A stretch of 64,000 nt of DNA from Halobaculum sp. MBLA0147 (GCF_041361345.1 NZ_JBGKAD010000001.1:1488001-1552000), one strand, 5' to 3'. Positions 51,854 through 61,533 are shown, numbered from the stretch's first letter. A program made the numbers and translations. Notes: generated by a model not told the origin, from the letters alone.

Positions 51854-52392
51854 CAGTCGCCCGTCGCCTCCCCGTGTGACCGACTCGCCTGTCGACGAGC
51901 GCGCTCGTACAGGTCGCGCTCCTCAACGGCGGTTCGCCACGCCGTGAGGTCGTCGTACACCGTCGCCAGCGGGTCGGCGTCGTCTGGCGACGCGACCGTC
52001 TCGCTGGCGCGGACGGCGTCGACCTCGCTCGGCGCGTCCGCCTCGTACCGCTCGCGGAACGTCTCGATCCGGTCGCTGAGAGCGACGACGCGTTCGCGCA
52101 ACTCCGCGACGGAGTGGTCGGTCGCGAGTTCGTCGACTCGTCGCCACGCGAAGTAGTCGTCGTTGCGCTCGTACGTCGTCGGCCGCCCCTCGTGGCGCGT
52201 GGCGACGCCGAGGTCGACGAACCAGTCGAGGTACTTCCGAGCCGTCTTCGGGTCACACGCCGCGTCGTCCGCGACCGTCGTCGCCGTCGTCGGCGTCCTG
52301 GTCCGCAGGATCGTCCCGTACACCCGCCGTTCCGCGTCCTCGCCGTCGAACGCAGCGTCGAACGGCGGTGGCCCGTCCGCTGGCTGTGTCAC
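51853..52392 (-). CDS. DUF7342-like winged-helix protein
   Basis: The protein has 179 residues. RVYGTILRTRTPTTATTVADDA, CDPKTARKYLDWFVDLGVATRHEG and TTYERNDDYFAWRRVDELAT match the haloarchaeal DUF7342 winged-helix family. A coiled-coil follows (VAELRERVVALSDRIETF, then ERYEADAPSEVDAV). It is the first gene of a pair in which the second is TumE-like. An antitoxin/regulator role is inferred from the pairing. Confidence 0.75.
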   Translation of the reverse strand: MTQPADGPPPFDAAFDGEDAERRVYGTILRTRTPTTATTVADDAACDPKTARKYLDWFVDLGVATRHEGRPTTYERNDDYFAWRRVDELATDHSVAELRERVVALSDRIETFRERYEADAPSEVDAVRASETVASPDDADPLATVYDDLTAWRTAVEERDLYERARRQASRSHGEATGD

Positions 52393-52604
52393 GCTCGAAC
52401 GTGGGTGCCGCCAAGAGATAATTCTTGTTGTCGGGATATTATCCCTCTCGACCTCGCGATACGTGCGGTCGGGCGGTCCGGTCTACGGACGACCGCGTGA
52501 CGGGTGACGGCACAGAGAGACTCTCTGGAAGCCACGAGTCGTGGTCGGCGCAGGAATCCCCACCGCGGAAAGGCTTACACGCGCGCCACGCCAGCCTCGG
52601 GTAG

Positions 52605-54209
52605 ATGCAGGTACTCGTCACGGACCCGGTCGACGACGCCGGCCTCGAACTGTTGCGCGAGGCGGGGCACACGGTCGCGACCGACTACGACGCGGAGGGG
52701 GACGCGCTGCTGGCGGCGGTCGAAGACGTCCACGCGATGATCGTCCGCTCGGGGACGGAGGTGTCCGAGGCGGTGTTCGAGGCCGCCGAGGAGTTGGTGA
52801 TCGTCGGGCGCGCCGGGATCGGCGTCGACAACATCGACGTGGACGCGGCGACGCGCCACGGCGTGATCGTCGCCAACGCACCCGAGGGGAACGTCCGCGC
52901 CGCAGCCGAACACACCGTCGCGATGACGTTCGCCGCCGCGCGGTCGATCCCGCAGGCACACGCTCGGCTCCGCGAGGGCGACTGGGCGAAGTCGGAGTAC
53001 CTCGGGACGGAGTTGGACGGCGCGACGCTGGGGATCGTCGGGCTCGGTCGTGTCGGCCAGGAGGTCGCGAAGCGACTCGACGCACTCGGGATGGAGTTGG
53101 TCGTCCACGACCCGTACATCAACGCCGAGCGGGCGGCGCAGTTCGGCGCCGAGTTGGTCGACGACCTCGAGACCTGTCTCGAACGGGCCGACGTGGCGAC
53201 GATCCACACCCCGCTGTTGCCGGAGACGGAGGGGATGATCGGCGCGGCGGAACTCGAGGCGCTGGGCGACGGGTTCCTCGTCAACTGCGCCCGCGGCGGG
53301 ATCGTCGACGAGCCGGCGCTCGCACGAGCGGTCGACGAGGGGCCGCTGCGCGGGGCCGCCGTCGACGTGTTCGCCGACGAGCCGGTCGCGCCGGACTCCC
53401 CGCTGTTGGCCGTCGACGAGATCGTCGTCACGCCACACCTGGGAGCGAGCACCCGCGCCGCTCAGGAGAACGTCGCCGTCGACACCGCCGAGCAGGTGGT
53501 GGCGGCGTTCCGCGACGAGCCAGTGGAGAACGCCCTGAACGCCCCGTCGCTCGACGAGGCGTCGTTCCCGGCGGTGCGGCCGTACGTCGACATCGCCGAC
53601 ACCGCCGGACGGATCGCGGTGCAGTTGCTCGACGACCGGATCGGCGAGGTGGAGGTCCACTACCAGGGCGAGATCGCCGACCAGGACGTGGAACTCGTCA
53701 CCGCCTCCGCGCTGCGTGGGGTGTTCGGCTCGCTGGAGTACGAGGTCAACGCCGTGAACGCCCCGCGGATCGCCGAGGACCGCGGCGTCGAGGTGACGGA
53801 GAGCAAGACGCGGCAGGCCGCGGACTTCCAGAGTCTCGTCACCGTGACGGTGCGGGACGGCGACGAGGAGTTGAGCGTCTGCGGGACGCTGTTCGCCGAC
53901 GACGACCCACGGATCGTCCGGATCGACGGGTTCCGCGTCGACGCGCGGCCGTACGGCCAGGCGCTGGTGGCCCGCAACCGCGACGAGCCGGGCGTGATCG
54001 GCTTCGTCGGGAGCGTGCTCGGGGGGGCGGACGTGAACATCGCCGGGATGTTCAACGCCCGCCAGACCCGTGGCGGCGAGGCACTGACCGTCTACAACCT
54101 CGACGATCCGGTCCCCGACGACGTTCTCGCGGAGCTGCTCGCCGACGAGCGGATGGTCGAGGCGACCCAGATCAGTCTCGACCGCGAGGGCGGCACGGGC
54201 CGATCCTGA
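52605..54209 (+). CDS. serA: D-3-phosphoglycerate dehydrogenase
   Basis: The protein has 534 residues. The substrate domain begins QVLVTDPVDDAGLELLREAG. The NAD domain has LGIVGLGRVGQEVAKRLDAL, the catalytic Arg in FLVNCARGGIVDEPAL, Glu in DVFADEPVAP, and His in VTPHLGASTRAAQENV. An intervening domain (residues about 320-450) and a C-terminal ACT domain (ARNRDEPGVIGFVGSVLGG, VNIAGMFNARQTRGGEALTV) follow. The ACT domain suggests serine feedback. It catalyses the first step of serine synthesis. Confidence 0.94.
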   Translation: MQVLVTDPVDDAGLELLREAGHTVATDYDAEGDALLAAVEDVHAMIVRSGTEVSEAVFEAAEELVIVGRAGIGVDNIDVDAATRHGVIVANAPEGNVRAAAEHTVAMTFAAARSIPQAHARLREGDWAKSEYLGTELDGATLGIVGLGRVGQEVAKRLDALGMELVVHDPYINAERAAQFGAELVDDLETCLERADVATIHTPLLPETEGMIGAAELEALGDGFLVNCARGGIVDEPALARAVDEGPLRGAAVDVFADEPVAPDSPLLAVDEIVVTPHLGASTRAAQENVAVDTAEQVVAAFRDEPVENALNAPSLDEASFPAVRPYVDIADTAGRIAVQLLDDRIGEVEVHYQGEIADQDVELVTASALRGVFGSLEYEVNAVNAPRIAEDRGVEVTESKTRQAADFQSLVTVTVRDGDEELSVCGTLFADDDPRIVRIDGFRVDARPYGQALVARNRDEPGVIGFVGSVLGGADVNIAGMFNARQTRGGEALTVYNLDDPVPDDVLAELLADERMVEATQISLDREGGTGRS

Positions 54210-54330
54210 CGGGGCGTCGCCGGACGCCTCTGACCCCCTCGTCGCTGGACGGTTCGCACTCGGCTACGCCCGCTCCATCTCGCGGCCACGAGCGGCAACG
54301 TCAGGTGCCCCGCCGTCGAACCCACGGGGC

Positions 54331-55191
54331 GTGACCAGTGACAGTCCGGCGACAGACGCCGACGAGGAGACGGGCGCCGACGACGCGGCGGCAGATCAGG
54401 CGGGCGACATCGGCGACACCGACGGAGCGGCGAGTGGCGCAGACGACACTGGCGAGACGGAGGAGTCGAGCGCAGAGCGAAGCTCCCCGGCACTCGCGCA
54501 CCTCGCCCTGGAGACGGCGGATCTCGACCGTGCGACCGCGTTCTACACCGACCGGTTCGGACTCGTGCCGGTCGACCGGACGGCCCGCGAGACGACGTTC
54601 GACGTTGGCGGGACGCACCTCGTCTTGCGGCGTCCGGACGGCGTCCCGCGTGGTGGGCTCCACGTCCACTTCGCGTTCGAGACGCCGCCACGCGAGGAGG
54701 CGCGGTGGCGCGCCGAGTTCCCCGACGCCGAGACGGTCACCTTCGGGGACACCACCTCCGTGTACCCGTTCGACCCGGACGGCCACTGTCCCGAGGTCGG
54801 CGGGTTCGCCGACACGGGCCAGGGGCTGACGGGCGTGTTCGAGGTCGTCTTGGAGGTCGCCTCGCGACACGACGCCGAGGAGCGGTACCGCGAGTTGGGG
54901 TTCGAGCCGATCGACCGCAGCGAGCGGCGGCGACGGGTTCGGCTCCGCGGCCCCGCAGACGCCGACCGCCCCGTCGACCTGGAGCTGTGGGAGCCACAAC
55001 TCGGCTTGGCAGACGCCCGCGGCGGCGTCCACGTCGACGTCGGGCTCCGGGTCACCGATCCCGCCGCGGCCGCCGAGCGCGCGTTCGGCGACCACCCGTC
55101 CGTCCACCCGTTCGAGCGCCCGGACGGCTCCGTCGAGTTGTACGACCCCGACGGCCACCACCTCGTGTTGTCGCCACGCGACGAGGCGTGA
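54331..55191 (+). CDS. Two-domain VOC family protein with acidic N-terminal tail
   Basis: The protein has 286 residues from GTG. The first 45 residues are acidic Asp/Glu/Ala-rich. Then come two VOC units: LAHLALETADLDRATAFYTDRFGL to YPFDPDGHCPEVGG, and GVFEVVLEVASRHDAEERYRELGFEPID to YDPDGHHLVLS. Metal-ligand His/Glu positions are partly conserved. The substrate is unknown. It differs from the 29287 gene in sequence. Confidence 0.75.
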   Translation: MTSDSPATDADEETGADDAAADQAGDIGDTDGAASGADDTGETEESSAERSSPALAHLALETADLDRATAFYTDRFGLVPVDRTARETTFDVGGTHLVLRRPDGVPRGGLHVHFAFETPPREEARWRAEFPDAETVTFGDTTSVYPFDPDGHCPEVGGFADTGQGLTGVFEVVLEVASRHDAEERYRELGFEPIDRSERRRRVRLRGPADADRPVDLELWEPQLGLADARGGVHVDVGLRVTDPAAAAERAFGDHPSVHPFERPDGSVELYDPDGHHLVLSPRDEA

Positions 55192-55209
55192 GTCGCGGTT
55201 GGGCGCCGC

Positions 55210-55336
55210 GTGACGGGGACGAGTCGCGACCGGTGGGTGCGTGACAGTGAGTGAGTCGCGACCGGTGGGCGCGTGACGGTGAGTGAGTCGCGACCGGTGG
55301 GCGCGTGACGGTGAGTGAGTCGCGACCGGTCGCCGC
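55210..55336. repeat. 32-base tandem repeat, four copies
   Basis: Units start at 55210 (31 bases), 55241, 55273 and 55305 (32 bases each). They share GTGACGGTGAGTGAGTCGCG followed by ACCGGTGGGCGC with few changes. They are contiguous, without spacers, and lie between the VOC gene and a DUF373 gene. Confidence 0.85.
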
Positions 55337-55372
55337 GTGTCGGTGGAGACGCCGGGCGCCGTCCGCCCGGGT

Positions 55373-56584
55373 ATGTCAGGCTTTTTGTCGGGGGAACACG
55401 ACCGGACGACCGTGACGACGTTGGTCCTGTGTGTGGACCGCGCCGACGACATCGGTCGCAAGTCGGGGGTCCGGACGCCGGTGGTCGGCTGGGACGCCGT
55501 CCGCTCGCTCGTGACGGAGGTCGGGTTGGCCGACCCCGAAGACGCGATCGTCAACTCCATCCTCGAGTCGCTGCGGGTCGCCCGCGACCTCGAAGACGGC
55601 GGCGAGGAGACGGTCGTCGCGGTCGTCTCGGGCACCGGCGAGTCCGGCGTGGGCCGCGACCGCGCGCTGGCGGGCGGCCTCGACTCCGTGCTCGACCGCT
55701 ACGACGTGGACGGCGCGGTCGTCGTCGTCGACTCGGCGGCCGACGAGCGCGCGGTGCCCATCGTCGAGTCGCGGCTCCCCGTCGACTCCGTCGACCGCGT
55801 CGTCGTCCGGCAGGCGCGCGACATCGAGTCCACCTACTACCTCCTCAAGCAGTTCACCGGCGACGAGGAACTCCGCGAGACGGTGTTGGTGCCGCTCGGG
55901 ATCGGCCTGATCCTCCTCCCCGTCCTGCTGGTGCAGTTCTCGCCCGCCATCGCGGTCGCGGGACTCACCTCGCTGTTGGGCGCGGCGCTGTTGTACTACG
56001 GACTCGGTGTCGACGAGTTCGTCGAGACCGCGCCGGAACGCGCCCGCGAGGCGCTGTACTCCGGGCAGGTGTCGGTGGTCACCTACGTCGTCGCGGCCGG
56101 GCTGGCGGTCGTCGGCGCGTCGCTGGGGGCCTTCGAGACGACCGGCAGCGGGACGGGGGACCTGCTGGTCGCGACGATGCAGTTCGTCTACACCGCGGTG
56201 CCGTGGCTGGCGGCCGCGGCGTTGACCGCCTCGCTGGGCCGGCTGCTCGACGAGCTGATCCGCGACGAGGCGGTGCGGTCGCCGTACCTCAACCTCCCGT
56301 TCGGCGTCGCCGCGCTCGGGCTCGTCGTCCGCGGGTTCGCCGGCTGGTTCCTCGAACGCCGCGCCGGCCGTGCGCACCTGACGATCCTCGACGTGACGAT
56401 GTCTGCGACCCAACGGCTCGCGCTGTTCATCGTCGCCGGGATCGTCCTGGCACTGGTGGGATTCCGAGTCACCACCCGCGTCTCCGAGGAGACGATCGAC
56501 GAGGCGCTGGACGACGTGATCGAGGTCGAAGCCGGGGAGCGCCCGGACGGCGGGGAGCCGGACGACCGCGGCGACCACGAGTGA
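55373..56584 (+). CDS. DUF373 membrane protein
   Basis: The protein has 403 residues from ATG 55373. The N-terminal soluble half opens TTLVLCVDRADDIGRKSG, with VVVVDSAADERAVPIVESRLPVDS and RVVVRQARDIESTYYLLKQF. The C-terminal half has about six membrane segments (VLVPLGIGLILLPVLLV, VSVVTYVVAAGLAVVGA). DUF373 is an archaeal family of unknown function. It is convergent with a paralogue, with 33 bases between stops. The tandem repeat precedes it. Confidence 0.85.
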   Translation: MSGFLSGEHDRTTVTTLVLCVDRADDIGRKSGVRTPVVGWDAVRSLVTEVGLADPEDAIVNSILESLRVARDLEDGGEETVVAVVSGTGESGVGRDRALAGGLDSVLDRYDVDGAVVVVDSAADERAVPIVESRLPVDSVDRVVVRQARDIESTYYLLKQFTGDEELRETVLVPLGIGLILLPVLLVQFSPAIAVAGLTSLLGAALLYYGLGVDEFVETAPERAREALYSGQVSVVTYVVAAGLAVVGASLGAFETTGSGTGDLLVATMQFVYTAVPWLAAAALTASLGRLLDELIRDEAVRSPYLNLPFGVAALGLVVRGFAGWFLERRAGRAHLTILDVTMSATQRLALFIVAGIVLALVGFRVTTRVSEETIDEALDDVIEVEAGERPDGGEPDDRGDHE

Positions 56585-56617
56585 GTCCGTGGCGGCAGCC
56601 CCGACACGCGGTGGGAG

Positions 56618-57730
56618 TCACGTCGGGTCGGGATCGACGCCGTACCGCGACTCGGCGACGGCGAAGGTGAGCGTCGAGAGGACGCCGAGGATCGTTCCCG
56701 CCGCCAGCGTCACCGCGAGTCGCTGGACCGGGAGCGGGACGAGCCCGGCGACGCCGGGGACGAAGTAGCCCGACAGCCCGTGGACGACGATAGCGATGGC
56801 GACCACGTAGAACGGCGCGTTGACGTACTGCCACCGGAACCGCCCGGCGAGGTACTCGTCGGTCACCTGCCCCAGCGACGTGGTGACGCCCGCCACCGCG
56901 AACCAGCGGACGCCGGTGTAGAGGAACGTCGCGACGGCTTCCGTCGCCGTCGGGGTCGCGAGGGCCGCCCGGACGCTGCGAACCTGTTCGACACCCTGGA
57001 CGACCCCGACGAGGATCAGCGCCACGGCGACGGCGTAGGTGACGATGGTCACGCGCCCGGCGTACAGCCCCTGCCGGAGGCGGTCGGCCGCGGCGTCGAC
57101 CGTCTCCTCTAACCCGAGGCCGTGGAACAGCGAGTACAGCCCCGTCAGCCCGGAGAGCACGCCGAGCAGCGCCGCGCCGGGGACGTTCAACAGCGAGGCG
57201 CCGACGGCGGCCGGGTAGATCAACAGGACGATCCCCAGCGGGACGAGGATCGTCCCCCGGGTCTCCGGGTCGTCCAGCACCTGCTTCATCGTGTAGTAGA
57301 TCGACTCCAGGTCCTGTGCCTGCCGGACGACGACACGGCGCGTGCCGTCGATGGGGACCCGTGACCGGATCACCGGGAAGACGGACTCGTCTTGGGCGCC
57401 GTCGGTGACGACGACGGAGCGGACGTCCTCGCCGGTCGTCAGCGACGCCAGGACGGTGTCGACCTCCTCGCCGACGCGGCGGTTGGCCGCCACGTCCGAG
57501 CCGTCGACGCCCGTGACGACCGCCACCTCCACCTCCTCGTCGACGCTCTCGCGTAACTCGTCGTACGCCTTGACCGCCTGGAACAACACGTTCACGTCGG
57601 AGTCCTCCGGGTCCGCCGTCGCGAGACGGACCGCCGCCTCCTCGACGGCCGCGCGGCCGACGACGGGCGTCTCCATCCCCGTCTTGCGGCCGAGGTCGTC
57701 GTCGAGGTCGACCGGGAGGACCAGGTACAT
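56618..57730 (-). CDS. DUF373 membrane protein, paralogue
   Basis: The protein has 370 residues from ATG 57730; the longer frame adds Arg/Ser-rich sequence. YLVLPVDLDDDLGRKTGMETP, VTGVDGSDVAANRRVGEEVD and RVVVRQAQDLESIYYTMKQVL mirror the plus-strand neighbour, followed by six membrane segments. The two genes are tail-to-tail and clearly paralogous, so they could form heteromers. The function is not known. Confidence 0.85.
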   Translation of the reverse strand: MYLVLPVDLDDDLGRKTGMETPVVGRAAVEEAAVRLATADPEDSDVNVLFQAVKAYDELRESVDEEVEVAVVTGVDGSDVAANRRVGEEVDTVLASLTTGEDVRSVVVTDGAQDESVFPVIRSRVPIDGTRRVVVRQAQDLESIYYTMKQVLDDPETRGTILVPLGIVLLIYPAAVGASLLNVPGAALLGVLSGLTGLYSLFHGLGLEETVDAAADRLRQGLYAGRVTIVTYAVAVALILVGVVQGVEQVRSVRAALATPTATEAVATFLYTGVRWFAVAGVTTSLGQVTDEYLAGRFRWQYVNAPFYVVAIAIVVHGLSGYFVPGVAGLVPLPVQRLAVTLAAGTILGVLSTLTFAVAESRYGVDPDPT

Positions 57731-58265
57731 CGCGAGGGGGTTGCGTGTGAGTGTACGAAAGCTTTCGGGCGCAGTGCGGGCGAACGGCCAGACGCCGTCG
57801 ACTTCGGCGGGGTGGAGTCGATGCCGACCCGTTGCGACGGGAGCAGCAACGTTCGAATGGATTGGCCGTTTGGGAGTGGCGCGCGAGGAACGCGCGAGGG
57901 AGGAGCGAGCGGAGCGAGCGACGAGGCTGGGGAGGGAGAGGTGCTGTGCGAGGCGGTTCCGGGTGGGACCGGAAGGGGCGGTCACGGCGGCTCCGCCGCC
58001 GTTTCCTCGGGAGAGATTCGCTCTCCCGTAGATCCGCTCGCGTTCAGTTCAGTCGTCTCGGCGACCTCTATCGCGCCGAACGGTGCCGAGAGGCGCGATA
58101 TGTCGCCGAGCGACCGCGAGCGGATCGGGGCTTCCCGGGTGACGGCCCCATTCAACTCATGCAGTCTATCCGAACACATCGACACAGGTGTATCGAGACG
58201 CCACCACACCACACACTCTCGGGCGAAACCTCCCGATTAAGTGGCGCGGCGGAGACACTCCGGTG
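57731..58265. other. Structured intergenic region between DUF373 and ROK genes
   Basis: No convincing gene. It contains G-rich and purine-repeat sequence (ggagcgagcggagcgagcga near 57900), a short hairpin at 58008-58028 with eight-base arms (CGGGAGAG/CTCTCCCG), and a long hairpin at 58031-58126. A TATA-like ccgattaag at 58233-58241 precedes the ROK gene. Confidence 0.5.
58031..58126. ncRNA. Candidate structured RNA or cruciform: 34-bp bulged hairpin
   Basis: GATCCGCTCGCG (58031-58042) pairs exactly with 58115-58126. GTCG plus CTCGGCGAC (58053-58065, one unpaired T) pairs with GTCGCCGAGCGAC (58102-58113). TATCGCGCC (58069-58077) pairs with GGCGCGATA (58092-58100). The terminal loop is 14 bases and a nine-base bulge lies on the left arm. 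It may be a structured RNA, a cruciform or a small repeat element. Strand is undetermined. Confidence 0.45.
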
Positions 58266-59240
58266 ATGGCCTCGTACGTGGGGGTCGATCTCGGGGCGAC
58301 GAACGTCCGGGCAGTCGTCGGCGACGAGACCGGCGAGATCGTCGGGATCGCGCGCGACGCGACGCCGACCGGACCGACGGGGATCGCAGTGACGGAGGCA
58401 GTGTTGGACGTGACCCGGCGCGCCTGTGCCGACGCCGGCGTCGCGCCCGAGGAGGTCGTCGCCGCGGGCGTCGGCTCCGTCGGGCCGCTGGACCTGGCGG
58501 CGGGTGCGGTCGAGGACCCCGCGAACCTGCCGGACCGGATCGACCGCGTCCCGTTGACCGGGCCGCTCTCGGAGTTGCTCGACACTGACCGGGTGTCGTT
58601 GCACAACGACACGAACGCGGGTGTGATCGGCGAACGCTTCTACAGCGACCGCAACCCCGACGACATGGTGTACCTCACGATCTCGACCGGGATCGGTGCC
58701 GGCGTCTGTGTCGACGGCAACGTCCTCACCGGCTGGGACGGCAACGCCGGGGAGGTGGGTCACGTCGTCGTCGATCACGAGGGGGCGATGACGTGTGGCT
58801 GTGGCCGCGAGGGCCACTGGGAGGCGTACTGTTCGGGCCAGAACGTCCCGCGGTACGCACGCCACCTCCACGAGACGGAGGACGTGCCGACGGACATGCC
58901 GGTCGACGACGAGTCGTTCGGCGCGCCGGAGGTGTTCGCGGCCGCCGGGACGGACCCGCTGGCGACGCTGACGGTCGAGCGGGTCCAACGCTGGAACGTG
59001 ATCGGCGTGGCGGATCTCGTCCACGCGTACGCGCCGCTGGTCGTCTTCGTTGGCGGCGCGGTGGCGCTAGAGAACCCCGAGACGGTGTTGGAGCCGATCC
59101 GCGAGCGGCTCCCCGAGCGCGTGATGACGAACGTTCCCGACGTGACACTCACGACGCTGGGCGACGACGTGGTCGTGAAGGGCGCACTCGCCGCCGCGCT
59201 CACCGACGGCACCGGCGACCGCTCGCGGCTCTCCGCGTGA
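58266..59240 (+). CDS. ROK-family sugar kinase (glucokinase-like)
   Basis: The protein has 324 residues from ATG 58266. The ATPase motifs are SYVGVDLGATNVRAVVGD, VSLHNDTNAGVIGERFY (catalytic Asp), YLTISTGIGAGVCVDG and VFVGGAVALENPE. The ROK zinc motif reads TCGCGREGHWEAYCSG, with His where many have Cys. Glucokinase activity is likely but the sugar is not proven. An upstream box ccgattaag stands 25-33 bases before ATG. Confidence 0.9.
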   Translation: MASYVGVDLGATNVRAVVGDETGEIVGIARDATPTGPTGIAVTEAVLDVTRRACADAGVAPEEVVAAGVGSVGPLDLAAGAVEDPANLPDRIDRVPLTGPLSELLDTDRVSLHNDTNAGVIGERFYSDRNPDDMVYLTISTGIGAGVCVDGNVLTGWDGNAGEVGHVVVDHEGAMTCGCGREGHWEAYCSGQNVPRYARHLHETEDVPTDMPVDDESFGAPEVFAAAGTDPLATLTVERVQRWNVIGVADLVHAYAPLVVFVGGAVALENPETVLEPIRERLPERVMTNVPDVTLTTLGDDVVVKGALAAALTDGTGDRSRLSA

Positions 59241-59386
59241 GTCGAGCGGCCGGCGGCGAGACGCGAACGATCCTCGCCGCGTGATCGGGGGACGACCGCG
59301 AGACGCGAACGGTTCGTACTCGTCACGCTGTTTGCGACCGTGAGACACACCGACGCCTACTTGCCGCTCCCCGTCCGACGACGGGT

Positions 59387-61057
59387 ATGCGACGGCGCGA
59401 CGCGCTCCGTGCTGGGTTCCTCGCGACGAGCCTCTCCGCGTTCGGTGCCGCCAGCGCTGCGACCACCGACGAGCAGAGAGTCGTCGAGACGGCCGACGGA
59501 CGGGGGAGTGGCCGGGCGACGGCGAGTGCGGCGACGGTCACACCACGCGGACGGCTCCGCGTGCCCGGGACGAAGGAGGCGGTCGTCTCGCCGGACGGGC
59601 AGACGGCGTACCTCGCGGTGACGGACGGGTTCGCGACGGTCGACATCTCGGAGCCGGCGCGACCGCGACTGCTCGCCGAGCGGCGCGAGTTGTTGGCCGA
59701 CGAGGGACCGGGGCCGCTGCGACAGGTGTACGACGTGAAACTGTCCGGGGAGACGCTGGCGGTCGTCGGGCCGGCCAACGGCGGCGACGCGACGGCACGG
59801 CGTGGCGTCTACCTCGCGGACGTGTCCGATCCCGCCGATCCGGCGTTCGCCGGCTTCCACCCGACGTCGTTCCCGATCCACAACTGCGCGTTCGTCGACG
59901 GGACACTGTACCTCACGGGGAACGGCGCGGAGACGGTGGACGGGACGACGCGGAACCCGCTGGTGGTCGTCGACACGACCGGCGACGAGCCGCGCGAGGT
60001 GGCGCGCTGGTCGCTCGTGGCACACGACGACCGCTGGTCGGGCGTGGAGCCGTTCTTCCGGACGCTCCACGACGTGTGGGTCCGCGACGGCCTCGCCGCC
60101 CTGGCTCACTGGGACGCCGGCACGTACCTGCTCGACGTGTCGGACCCGAGTGACCCGACACACCGTGGGACGATCCCGGGGGTGTCGCTCACGACGCTCG
60201 TCGACCCGAAGCGGGGAGAGTACACCACGACGCCGGGGAACCACCACTACGTCGCGACTGACGAGACGAACGATCTGTTGGGCGTCGGCGTGGAGGCGTG
60301 GGCCGTCGAGACGGACGACGGGACGAGAGGTGGTCCGGGTGGGATCACGCTGTACGACGTGTCCGACCCCACCGCGCCGCGCGAACTGGCGACGATCGAC
60401 CCGCCGCGGGCACGCGACGAGACGTTCCGCGGGCCGTGGACCACCTCGCACAACTTCGAGTTCCGAGAGGGCACCCTGTACTCCTCGTGGTACGGCGGCG
60501 GGGTGAAGCGTCACGACGTGTCCGACCCCGCCGCGCCGGTCGAGCGGTCGTGGTGGGTCGACCCAGCCGCCGCGCGGTTCTGGACCGCACGAGTCGCCGT
60601 CCCCGGCGAGTCGTTCGTCGCGGCGAGTATGGGCGTCGCCGAACGTGGTGTGGCCGACGACGCCGGACTGTGGGTGTTCCCGACGACGGACGGCACCGGC
60701 GGCGACCCAGCCGCGCTGACGGCGACGCCGACCGAGACCGCGACACCGACCGAGACCGCGTCCGACGAGGGAACGACCACCGCTTCTCCTACCGGGACGC
60801 CGACCCCCGTGTCGACGCCGACCGTCCAGTCGTCGCCGACGACGGGGGCGACACCCTCGACGGGTGGCGGCTCCGAGGACGGCGGCGGTACGGCGGGTGA
60901 CGGCGGGGCAGACAGCGACACCGAGACGACGACGGAGGGGCCCGGGTTCGGTCTGGCGACGGCACTCGCCGGGTTGGGACTCGGTGGACTCGGTCTCGGC
61001 GCCTGGCGACGACACCGAGCCGGTGGCGACGGGGACGAGGCGGACCGCGAGCGGTGA
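59387..61057 (+). CDS. Secreted LVIVD-repeat protein with PGF-CTERM anchor
   Basis: The protein has 556 residues. A twin-arginine signal ([20 protein letters not shown]) is followed by LVIVD-type beta-propeller repeats, with [42 protein letters not shown] and [15 protein letters not shown] Thr/Pro/Ser/Gly-rich linker (about 445-525) leads to [21 protein letters not shown] and a basic tail. That is the PGF-CTERM signal cut by archaeosortase A. The protein is thus exported and lipid-anchored. The linker is probably glycosylated. The linker contains tandem TATPTET repeats. Confidence 0.85.
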   Translation: MRRRDALRAGFLATSLSAFGAASAATTDEQRVVETADGRGSGRATASAATVTPRGRLRVPGTKEAVVSPDGQTAYLAVTDGFATVDISEPARPRLLAERRELLADEGPGPLRQVYDVKLSGETLAVVGPANGGDATARRGVYLADVSDPADPAFAGFHPTSFPIHNCAFVDGTLYLTGNGAETVDGTTRNPLVVVDTTGDEPREVARWSLVAHDDRWSGVEPFFRTLHDVWVRDGLAALAHWDAGTYLLDVSDPSDPTHRGTIPGVSLTTLVDPKRGEYTTTPGNHHYVATDETNDLLGVGVEAWAVETDDGTRGGPGGITLYDVSDPTAPRELATIDPPRARDETFRGPWTTSHNFEFREGTLYSSWYGGGVKRHDVSDPAAPVERSWWVDPAAARFWTARVAVPGESFVAASMGVAERGVADDAGLWVFPTTDGTGGDPAALTATPTETATPTETASDEGTTTASPTGTPTPVSTPTVQSSPTTGATPSTGGGSEDGGGTAGDGGADSDTETTTEGPGFGLATALAGLGLGGLGLGAWRRHRAGGDGDEADRER

Positions 61058-61165
61058 GTGGACGACCGACCACGGGCGGGACCTCGTGTGACCGTCCGAC
61101 ACACGCTCCGTGCGGAACCGTGACACACTTCGGTACGGTCGGTGGGTGGTTCGGGGCAACCGCAA

Positions 61166-61173
61166 GCTTTCAA
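61166..61173 (+). promoter_or_regulatory. TATA-like box upstream of the NifU-domain gene
   Basis: GCTTTCAA lies 25-32 bases before ATG 61198, the leaderless spacing. Confidence 0.45.
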
Positions 61174-61197
61174 CCCGTCGCCCCGCAAGAGCGAGTG

Positions 61198-61533
61198 ATG
61201 ACCGACGACGACGACCGGACACTCGCGGAGCGGGTCGAAGACTGGATGGTGGGGCAGATGCCCATCATCCAGATGCACGGCGGGACGAGCGTCGTCCGCG
61301 AGGCCGACCCCGAGGCCGGCCAGGTCGTCGTCGAACTCGGCGGCACCTGTTCCGGTTGCGGGATCTCCGACATCACCGCACAGAACATCAAACGCGACCT
61401 GATCATGGACTTCGACGACGTCGACGACGTGGTCGTCAAGGTCCCCTCGACCGGCGAGGTCGGCGAGTCCACCGTCGAGGGCGGCCGGGGCGGCGACCTC
61501 CAGTACTCCACCGACGGCGCAGACCACTTCTGA
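61198..61533 (+). CDS. NifU C-terminal-domain iron-sulfur scaffold
   Basis: The protein has 111 residues from ATG 61198; a longer frame from 61054 is unneeded. [19 protein letters not shown] and [20 protein letters not shown] show the NFU Cys-x2-Cys motif that carries a labile Fe-S cluster on a dimer. The C-terminal tail is glycine-rich and acidic. It delivers clusters to apoproteins. Confidence 0.9.
   Translation: MTDDDDRTLAERVEDWMVGQMPIIQMHGGTSVVREADPEAGQVVVELGGTCSGCGISDITAQNIKRDLIMDFDDVDDVVVKVPSTGEVGESTVEGGRGGDLQYSTDGADHF

Noticed and set aside
55210-55336. CRISPR array
   Set aside because: The 32-base units are contiguous with no variable spacers, and no cas genes are near.
57982-58212. 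76-residue minus-strand ORF over the long hairpin
   Set aside because: The frame has no motifs, and the strong base pairing explains the sequence better than coding.
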